Below are positions 1-4,820 of a stretch of DNA of 6,987 bases, piece by piece. This DNA is from Shewanella sp. GTDB taxonomy: Bacteria; Pseudomonadota; Gammaproteobacteria; Enterobacterales; Shewanellaceae. The first letter of the stretch is position 1. Each line of letters opens with the position of its first letter. The notes beneath the pieces were generated by a model that was not told where the DNA came from, ran no database searches, and saw only the letters and a list, made by a program, of their open reading frames with translations. The translations under genes and the position numbers were made by a program. The DNA lies in assembly GCA_004195335.1 (NCBI GenBank), contig SDWK01001002.1, positions 1-6,987 on the forward strand, written 5' to 3'.

Positions 1-1653
1 ATGATTGTTTGGGCTTGAAAGCCAATCGATACTATCGACCCGACCGATTTTCATCTTCTTATAATAAACCGGAGAGCCAGGATTAAGGTCTGCGCCATCG
101 GAGCTTAGCAGGCTTAACTTCGAGAGGTTGCGGTTGGCAAAGAATGCTAGCGCATCTTGGTTTGAGCCAAATAGGGGCAGCTTGGCGTCGTTTTTAACTC
201 GCTTCTTGGTTTTCCCCTGGACGAGGCTTATCGCGCCCTTGGTCAGGGTGGTTAAATTCCGGGTTTGTACGCTGACACCATCGAGCGATGCATCAATTGT
301 CAGGGCCGACTCAGAGACAAAGTAACTGTTTGCCGTGATCAGTTGTGAAAACTCTGGCCATATTTCGATCTGATATTCAACGCCAGTAAGGGCTTTATTT
401 AGTTTGGTAGAGTTAACTTTTCCGATAGGTATCTGCTTGTAGCGCACCTCTGCTTCTGAGCCTATACCTGGGTTGATGTCAGCATTTAAGGTTAAGGCCA
501 GTTTGGAGAGTGCATCTTGATCGGGCGCCTCGTCGAGTAGCGTGTATTGCTCGACGGCATCACCGGTCCCCAGTGAAAATGTGATCACACTGCCGGTGAT
601 GAGTCGTTCAGGATGCTTAATACCCGATAACGAAAGGTCTGCCCCTTCTAGCCAGAACTGGGATGTGGCAGACAGTAGTTGTGCATACTCTTCATCCACT
701 TTTGCCTTAAATCGAACACCCGTGTCGGTCAACGCCGATTGGGTGATTCGTCCGGTCTCGATGCCTCTGAACATTATCTTAGTGCCCACACTGGCGGTTT
801 CAGAATTATCTGCCGTTAATGTGAGTTCGACTCCTCCGAATGCCTGCTCCTGATCATCATAAATTTGGAAACTTTGGCCGTTAGTCGCTGCCTGAGAATC
901 ATCAGATGAACTGAAACTGAGCCCACCGGCGAGGATAGCCGACAAACTTTCGGACTTTATCTCTATTCCGGAAAGAGAGGCGTCTATGCTGAGGCCGGAT
1001 ACATTCCAAAATTGCGAGTCGGTTTTAACCAAATGGGCATATTGTTTTTTGACAAATGCGGTCATTAATATGCGCTTAGAGCCTTCTAAGCGGTAACTGG
1101 TGATCTGACCTACTGGAATTTGGCGGTAAAAAAGCTGTGAGCCGACATCTAACGAGCCTAAGTTATCGCTGCTTAATTCAAGAACCAGACCGTCAGTACC
1201 CGGTTGAACTGCCGGGGCATTGATTTCAGCTTCGAAGAAAGATTGTGATTCTCCCTCTCCAGGCTGAATGGCGATATAGTTTCCGGAAAATAGCGCATCT
1301 AAACCTTCAACACCTGTGATTGAGGCTTTAGGCGCAACTAACCAGAACTTCGTACCCTCGTTAAGAAATGGCCCGGCACGGTAATCCATCTTAAGGTCTA
1401 CATTTACTCCTTTTAGATCATCGTCAATACTGATGTCGGCGACTTTTCCGACCGTGAGTCCTTGATAACGAACTAAAGTTTTTCCGATATCTATCCCCGA
1501 TGCACTTGGGAAGTGGATCCGAACCTCAATGCCAGCTTCCTTTATGCTCTTGATACCCAGCCAGCCACCAAGGGCTAACGCAACCAAAGGTAAGAGCCAA
1601 ATTGGTGAGAATAGTTTCTTTTTTACGACTTTTGGTGTTTCAATTTGCGTCAT
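1..1653 (-). CDS. letB: LetB (YebT) multi-MCE-domain lipid transport protein, C-terminus cut off by window edge
   Basis: This is the N-terminal 551 residues of an MCE (MlaD/PqiB-type) protein. The frame is open from the ATG at 1651-1653 to base 1 with no stop. After a short Lys-rich cytoplasmic start comes one membrane anchor (about residues 17-35). At least five tandem MCE repeats follow, beginning near residues 42, 155, 274, 385 and 510. Each opens with a Gly/Pro-rich strand and a 'Y(K/R)xxxxGxV/I' signature, for example RYQGLTVGKV, YRQIPVGQI, YKQIPIGKV and YKKMKIGRV. E. coli LetB has seven MCE domains and forms a periplasm-spanning hollow tube for lipids; PqiB has three, so five or more points to LetB. 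The ATG overlaps the end of the upstream letA gene by 14 bases, with a modest GGA ribosome site 8 bases before it. This suggests translational coupling. The remaining domains lie outside the window. Family assignment is firm; the exact total of domains is unknown. Confidence 0.93.
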   Translation of the reverse strand, partial: MTQIETPKVVKKKLFSPIWLLPLVALALGGWLGIKSIKEAGIEVRIHFPSASGIDIGKTLVRYQGLTVGKVADISIDDDLKGVNVDLKMDYRAGPFLNEGTKFWLVAPKASITGVEGLDALFSGNYIAIQPGEGESQSFFEAEINAPAVQPGTDGLVLELSSDNLGSLDVGSQLFYRQIPVGQITSYRLEGSKRILMTAFVKKQYAHLVKTDSQFWNVSGLSIDASLSGIEIKSESLSAILAGGLSFSSSDDSQAATNGQSFQIYDDQEQAFGGVELTLTADNSETASVGTKIMFRGIETGRITQSALTDTGVRFKAKVDEEYAQLLSATSQFWLEGADLSLSGIKHPERLITGSVITFSLGTGDAVEQYTLLDEAPDQDALSKLALTLNADINPGIGSEAEVRYKQIPIGKVNSTKLNKALTGVEYQIEIWPEFSQLITANSYFVSESALTIDASLDGVSVQTRNLTTLTKGAISLVQGKTKKRVKNDAKLPLFGSNQDALAFFANRNLSKLSLLSSDGADLNPGSPVYYKKMKIGRVDSIDWLSSPNNH

Positions 1654-2272
1654 CTTTCGATTCCAATCGATCCCAGAGTAAACGAGTATCCAGTACTTTT
1701 GCTGCTAATTGAGTCAGTAATATGACCAAGGCGAAAGCAGTGGCTGCTGGTGCGGGTTTAGCATCTAACAACTGGCCCATATTAACCAGTGCGGCGGTTA
1801 TTGATATAACAAATAGGTCTAACATCGACCAACGTCCAATCCATTCTATGATATGAAATCCGATCATCAATTTCTGTTTAGATATTGGAAGTCGAAAACT
1901 GATAGCAATAAGATATAAGGTTAACCCAACGATCTTTAGCAGGGGGACCAGAATGCTGGCAGTAAATAGAATGATAGCAATAGGGAACATATCCGACTCA
2001 ACCAAGTGGACGATCCCGGTGAAAATAGTATCGTGTCGTATCTGTCCTCTGTTGACCAGCATGGTGATGGGGTAGAGGTTGGCCGGAAACATTAAAATGG
2101 CTGCCGTAATCAACAAAGCCCAACTTTTATGAAGACTCGAATGGTCTCTCATCACTAATACTTTACCACATCGTTTACAGTGGATATCTGAATGAAGAGA
2201 TAGTTTATTGCAAGAGGGGCAGGGGGTTAGGCCAATCTCTATGCCTTGCGTCTTGTTTTTGAGATCATCCAT
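1640..2272 (-). CDS. letA: LetA/PqiA-family inner-membrane protein, C-terminal half as a separate gene
   Basis: A 210-residue protein matching the second half of E. coli YebS/LetA. It starts with a zinc-ribbon (CPSC at residues 18-21, CKRC at 32-35). Four predicted membrane segments follow, near 48-72, 95-122, 140-160 and 174-195. Characteristic motifs are HKSWALL, FPANLYPI, WIGRWSMLDLFVIS and the C-terminal LDTRLLWDRLES, which I recall in near-identical form in E. coli YebS. LetA is the inner-membrane partner of LetB and is thought to load or move lipids into the LetB tunnel. The ATG lies inside the end of the preceding half-gene (8-base overlap, ATGGATGA) and has its own GGAG site 8 bases upstream, so this is a true separate start. 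Its stop overlaps letB by 14 bases. PqiA-family proteins split into two single-domain polypeptides are known in other gammaproteobacteria (from memory). Confidence 0.9.
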   Translation of the reverse strand: MDDLKNKTQGIEIGLTPCPSCNKLSLHSDIHCKRCGKVLVMRDHSSLHKSWALLITAAILMFPANLYPITMLVNRGQIRHDTIFTGIVHLVESDMFPIAIILFTASILVPLLKIVGLTLYLIAISFRLPISKQKLMIGFHIIEWIGRWSMLDLFVISITAALVNMGQLLDAKPAPAATAFALVILLTQLAAKVLDTRLLWDRLESKDDAN

Positions 2273-2891
2273 CTAACACACTCCACATATGTTCCAGATT
2301 GTACTCACGTTGAAGAAATAACGTGACCAAAAATAACATCGCGAAGCAAAACGTGCCCATTCCCAAGAAAATATCAGCAAAATCTGAGAGTTGAAACACC
2401 GAGACGAGAATACTGATCATAAAAATTTCGAGCATGCTCAATTGAGTCAATAGGCCTTGATAACTGAGTAGACGTTTCAATACGTCACGGAAAAAGGCGG
2501 AGTTAAGGCGATATTTGATGATCAAGATTTGAGATAAAATAGACAGAATAAGTAAGGCTGGAGCGATGACTGCTGAGACTAAAACGGCAATACCCACAAC
2601 CCAATAGCCTTGATTAGCCACCGCCATCGCGCCTTCGATAATCGTGGTTGTTCTAACACTGCCAATAAAGTGTAATTCAAGCACTGGCAACACGTTGGCC
2701 GGAAGTAAAAAGAGTAGTGCAGTTAAACACAAGGCTAACATACCGTTGATTGAACAGTATGGTGTGTCGTATAGGGTTGTGTGGCAACGAGGACATAATG
2801 CACGAACACCTGAAGGAAGTGCACGCTTTCTGATCACTAAGTCACAAGAGCGGCATAACACCACACTATTGTCAGCACAATCTTGTTCCAT
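2265..2891 (-). CDS. letA: LetA/PqiA-family inner-membrane protein, N-terminal half as a separate gene
   Basis: A 208-residue protein corresponding to the first half of LetA/YebS. It has a zinc ribbon (CRSC at residues 13-16, CPRC at 33-36) followed by four predicted membrane segments near 46-70, 94-122, 145-166 and 172-193. The PANVLPV and SMLEIFMISI motifs mirror PANLYPI and SMLDLFVISI in the next gene, showing that the two halves are ancient duplicates. It probably pairs with the downstream half to form one LetA-like unit serving LetB. I chose the ATG at 2889-2891. The same frame extends to a GTG at 2976-2978, but a likely -10 box at 2979-2984 would put that GTG at or before the transcript start. 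A TTG at 2934-2936 with GGGAG four bases upstream is a real alternative, because the ribosome site of the ATG is weak. Product call is firm; the start is uncertain. Confidence 0.85.
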   Translation of the reverse strand: MEQDCADNSVVLCRSCDLVIRKRALPSGVRALCPRCHTTLYDTPYCSINGMLALCLTALLFLLPANVLPVLELHFIGSVRTTTIIEGAMAVANQGYWVVGIAVLVSAVIAPALLILSILSQILIIKYRLNSAFFRDVLKRLLSYQGLLTQLSMLEIFMISILVSVFQLSDFADIFLGMGTFCFAMLFLVTLFLQREYNLEHMWSVLDG

Positions 2892-2978
2892 CGCCGATTT
2901 CAATCCGTTTCTAAACCCGTATAGATATAGTTGCAAATGACTCCCTGTTATTGAATGAGCGTAACACGGCTCAATCAC

Positions 2979-3010
2979 ATTATATGGAAGATATCTGTGT
3001 CGATAATCAA
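2979..3010 (-). promoter_or_regulatory. Candidate promoter for the letA-letA-letB operon
   Basis: Read on the minus strand, a perfect TATAAT lies at 2984-2979. A TTGATT resembling a -35 box lies at 3010-3005, but the spacer is 20 bases, longer than the usual 16-18. Transcription would start near 2972, giving a leader of about 80 bases before the chosen ATG. This is pattern matching only. Confidence 0.4.
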
Positions 3011-3070
3011 CTAGATACTATCAGATTTTCCAGAGTACTTGCATAAGAACTTGTATTTGTGAGACTCTGT

Positions 3071-3090
3071 AACTGTATATAAAAACAGTA
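3071..3090 (+). promoter_or_regulatory. LexA (SOS) box in front of yebG
   Basis: The 20 bases AACTGTATATAAAAACAGTA match the E. coli LexA consensus TACTGTATATATATACAGTA at 17 of 20 positions, with the defining CTGT-N8-ACAG core intact at 3073-3088. The site ends 11 bases before the yebG start. Its AT-rich centre (TATATA or TATAAA, 3076-3083) probably doubles as the -10 element, so bound LexA would block RNA polymerase directly. The -35 is not clear (TTGTAT at 3051-3056 is a candidate). YebG is a known LexA-regulated gene in E. coli, which supports the call. Confidence 0.9.
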
Positions 3091-3101
3091 TGAGGGCAGT
3101 C

Positions 3102-3386
3102 ATGGCAGTAATTACTAAATTTGTTGTGGTCAGAGAAGGGATTGAGAAGATGACATTTACATCTAAAAAGGAGGCTGACACCTACGATAAGATGCTTGAT
3201 ATCGCGGATCAACTCACTCCTTTCTTGACTGAGTCCGAGCTTGAGTTAGATGAAAACACGTGTGAAAAGTTAAGTTTCTATCTGGCAGAAAATAAAGAAC
3301 AACTCATGAGTTTATTGAAAGGTGTGGTGCCAAAAAAAGAAACTCCTCCCAAAAAAACAGCTAATAAAGCCGAATCAAAAAAATAA
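3102..3386 (+). CDS. yebG: YebG family DNA damage-inducible (SOS) protein
   Basis: A 94-residue protein with the YebG signature near its N-terminus: MAV followed by KFVVVREGIEKMTFTSKKEA and then YDKMLDIADQL. A central segment SFYLAENKEQLMSLLKG also matches the family, and a Lys-rich tail (PKKETPPKKTANKAESKK) ends it. YebG is a small conserved protein of poorly defined role induced by DNA damage through LexA. The ATG at 3102 is preferred over the in-frame ATG at 3090: it gives the usual MAV start, has an AGGG ribosome site 5 bases upstream, and the earlier ATG touches the LexA box. The strong SOS box just upstream fits the family. msrC follows after 16 bases with no terminator visible, so the two are probably cotranscribed. 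In E. coli, yebG is not next to these genes, as far as I recall. Confidence 0.93.
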   Translation: MAVITKFVVVREGIEKMTFTSKKEADTYDKMLDIADQLTPFLTESELELDENTCEKLSFYLAENKEQLMSLLKGVVPKKETPPKKTANKAESKK

Positions 3387-3402
3387 TTGTTAGGAAGTTT
3401 GT

Positions 3403-3882
3403 ATGAACTCGGAATTTTACGCATCACTGGATAGACAAGCCAAAGCGCTACTCGATGGTGAAGATGACTTGATTGCAGCAATGGCAAACTTTTCGGCATT
3501 GATAAATGATGCCTTAGAAGATTTAAATTGGGTGGGGTTTTATCTTTTAAAAAATAAACAGTTAGTATTAGGTCCATTTCAAGGTAAAGTGGCATGCACA
3601 CGGATTCCGTTAGGAAAAGGTGTGTGTGGAACGGCGGCCTCCGAAAGGAAGACGTTGCGGATTGCGGATGTCCATCAATTTGACGGTCATATTGCCTGTG
3701 ATGGTGCCAGTAATTCAGAGATTGTGATCCCTGTAATGCATGAACAACAGATGGTCGCGGTCCTCGATATAGATAGTCCAAGTTTGGCAAGATTCAGTGA
3801 AACTGACCAAGCGGGACTGGAAAAGCTGGTAAATAGCTTTGAAAATGCGTTATTTGCTCAAACTACAACCAATTTATCATAA
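3403..3882 (+). CDS. msrC: Free methionine-(R)-sulfoxide reductase (GAF domain, MsrC/YebR)
   Basis: A 159-residue single GAF-domain protein of the fRMsr family. It reduces free L-methionine-(R)-sulfoxide in the cytoplasm, with thioredoxin recycling. The three functional cysteines are present: C65 (VACTRIPLGKGVCG), C75 and C99 (HIACDGASNSEIV). Their spacing of 10 and 24 residues equals that of Cys84, Cys94 and Cys118 in the E. coli enzyme. Other family landmarks are LNWVGFYLL (41-49), GPFQGKVACTRI and VLDIDSPSLARF (120-131). The ATG has an AGGAAG ribosome site 5 bases upstream, and the length is near that of E. coli YebR. It sits 16 bases behind the SOS gene yebG, suggesting that it shares the LexA-controlled transcript. 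No classic terminator is seen after its stop. Confidence 0.95.
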   Translation: MNSEFYASLDRQAKALLDGEDDLIAAMANFSALINDALEDLNWVGFYLLKNKQLVLGPFQGKVACTRIPLGKGVCGTAASERKTLRIADVHQFDGHIACDGASNSEIVIPVMHEQQMVAVLDIDSPSLARFSETDQAGLEKLVNSFENALFAQTTTNLS

Positions 3883-3977
3883 ATGATGGTCGCAATCGTC
3901 AACGTCCCGTTTATAATAGGCGGTTCGAATGATAAGGGCGTCGAGATATTTCCATTCGTGGAATGAAAGCTTGGCGT

Positions 3978-4005
3978 TTGTTAATTGTAATTGCTAAGGT
4001 ATATT
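3978..4005 (+). promoter_or_regulatory. Candidate proQ promoter
   Basis: TTGTTA (3978-3983), a 16-base spacer and TATATT (4000-4005) resemble a sigma-70 promoter. The -10 lies within a small dyad, GGTA-TATT-TACC (3998-4009). If used, the proQ leader would be about 135-140 bases. The TATAAT at 3912-3917 is a competing candidate. Confidence 0.3.
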
Positions 4006-4078
4006 TACCGTATCAGTTCAGCGTGTCTAGTTTCAGTACTATTTTTGAAGCTTGTACCTGATCTGGGATAGATAAATA

Positions 4079-4106
4079 TAAACGACTCTTGATGGCGTAT
4101 CGTTTA
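4079..4106 (+). repeat. Inverted repeat in the proQ leader
   Basis: TAAACGA (4079-4085) and TCGTTTA (4100-4106) are perfect 7-base inverted arms around a 14-base loop, 44 bases before the proQ start. It could be a weak RNA hairpin in the leader or an operator-like dyad. No U tract follows directly, so it is not a terminator. Confidence 0.3.
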
Positions 4107-4149
4107 GATATGTTCAGCTTGTGTCCCTTTTTTAACTGTGGAAGTAATG

Positions 4150-4791
4150 ATGGAATCAACAGAGAAGTTGACCGACACCAACGCAATTCTTGCGTATTTA
4201 TATGAAACATTTCCTTTGTGCTTTATCGCCGAAGGTGAAACGAAGCCATTAAAAATTGGATTGTTTCAGGATTTGGCTGAAAGGTTAGCTGATGATTCTA
4301 AAGTCAGTAAAACTCAATTGAGAATTGCCTTAAGACGCTATACTAGTAGTTGGCGTTACCTGAAAGGCGTTAAAGCTGGCGCACAACGTATCGACTTAGA
4401 CGGAACTCCTTGTGGTGAGTTAGAACAAGAGCACATAGATCATGCTCAGTCTACTCTTAAAGAGAGTCAAGAGAAGGCCAAAGCTAAGCGTGTTGCAAAA
4501 GCTGCCACCGCTAAGAGCGAAGGTCTGGCTGCTAAGGCGAATAAAAAGCCAGTAAACAAACCTGCTGTTAAGCGTGCAAAACCAGCCGCTAAGCCGGTTA
4601 AAGAGCAAGCTCCACAAGTTATTTTAACACCAGCAGTGTTAAATGAATTGAAACAAAATCAGCGTGTTAATGTCAAACTAGGTAAGACACCAGTTGCTGG
4701 CGTTATTTTAGACATTAAGAAAGAAGATGTTCAAGTACAGTTAGACTCGGGTTTAACCGTTAAAGTACGTATTGAACACATAATGCTGTAA
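4150..4791 (+). CDS. proQ: RNA chaperone ProQ (FinO family)
   Basis: A 213-residue ProQ. Residues about 8-116 form the FinO/ProQ RNA-binding domain, with PLKIGLFQDL (33-42), KTQLRIALRRYTSSWRYL (54-71) and RIDLDG (80-85). Residues matching the E. coli RNA-binding set are K54, R58, Y70 and R80; E. coli R32 is K32 here. A flexible Lys/Ala-rich linker (about 117-160) leads to a C-terminal Tudor-like domain (about 168-213, VNVKLGKTPVAGVILDI, ending IEHIML). E. coli ProQ is 232 residues; the difference lies in the linker. ProQ binds structured RNAs and 3' ends and affects mRNA and sRNA stability. I chose the second of two adjacent ATGs because GGAAG lies 5 bases before it and only 2 before the first; a GTG at 4138 is less likely. 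prc follows after 29 bases, the conserved proQ-prc pairing. Confidence 0.96.
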   Translation: MESTEKLTDTNAILAYLYETFPLCFIAEGETKPLKIGLFQDLAERLADDSKVSKTQLRIALRRYTSSWRYLKGVKAGAQRIDLDGTPCGELEQEHIDHAQSTLKESQEKAKAKRVAKAATAKSEGLAAKANKKPVNKPAVKRAKPAAKPVKEQAPQVILTPAVLNELKQNQRVNVKLGKTPVAGVILDIKKEDVQVQLDSGLTVKVRIEHIML

Positions 4792-4820
4792 CTATCTCAT
4801 AGTAAAGGAGTAACTTGTTG

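Larger units (their letters stand above)
3883..4149 (+). other. Intergenic region between msrC and proQ (probable proQ promoter region and leader)
   Basis: These 267 bases hold no credible gene. I see a perfect TATAAT at 3912-3917 with only a weak -35, a second promoter-like pair at 3978-4005, a 5-bp stem (CATTC-GTG-GAATG) near 3953-3965 without a T tract, and a 7-bp dyad at 4079-4106. A T-rich run lies around 4127-4133, just before the proQ ribosome site. The region probably supplies independent transcription of proQ-prc and a leader of more than 100 bases. Which promoter is used cannot be decided by eye. Confidence 0.5.

Noticed and set aside
542..853. Plus-strand open frame opposite letB
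   Set aside because: The minus strand codes for clear MCE repeats here; the plus frame is low complexity (Ser/Val-rich) and matches nothing I know.
2265..2272. A frameshift breaking a single letA gene
   Set aside because: The second half has its own ATG, a well-placed GGAG site and an intact zinc ribbon with a natural N-terminal extension. The 8-base overlap is a typical coupled junction.
2644..2940. Plus-strand open frame of 98 codons opposite letA
   Set aside because: It is the antisense shadow of a well-supported membrane protein gene and shows no family features.
2957..2980. CRP site near the letA promoter (TGTGA half-site)
   Set aside because: Only one half-site is present; the expected TCACA partner at the right spacing is missing.
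3278..3790. Minus-strand open frame of 170 codons opposite yebG and msrC
   Set aside because: It overlaps two clear genes, is His/Pro-rich without recognisable domains, and looks like a shadow frame.
3949..3970. Hairpin after msrC as a terminator
   Set aside because: The stem is short (5 bp, 8 with a bulge) and AT-rich, and no T tract follows, so intrinsic termination is not supported.
4013..4210. Minus-strand 65-codon frame across the proQ leader
   Set aside because: It extends into the proQ coding start and has no convincing ribosome site or family resemblance; I treat the region as non-coding.
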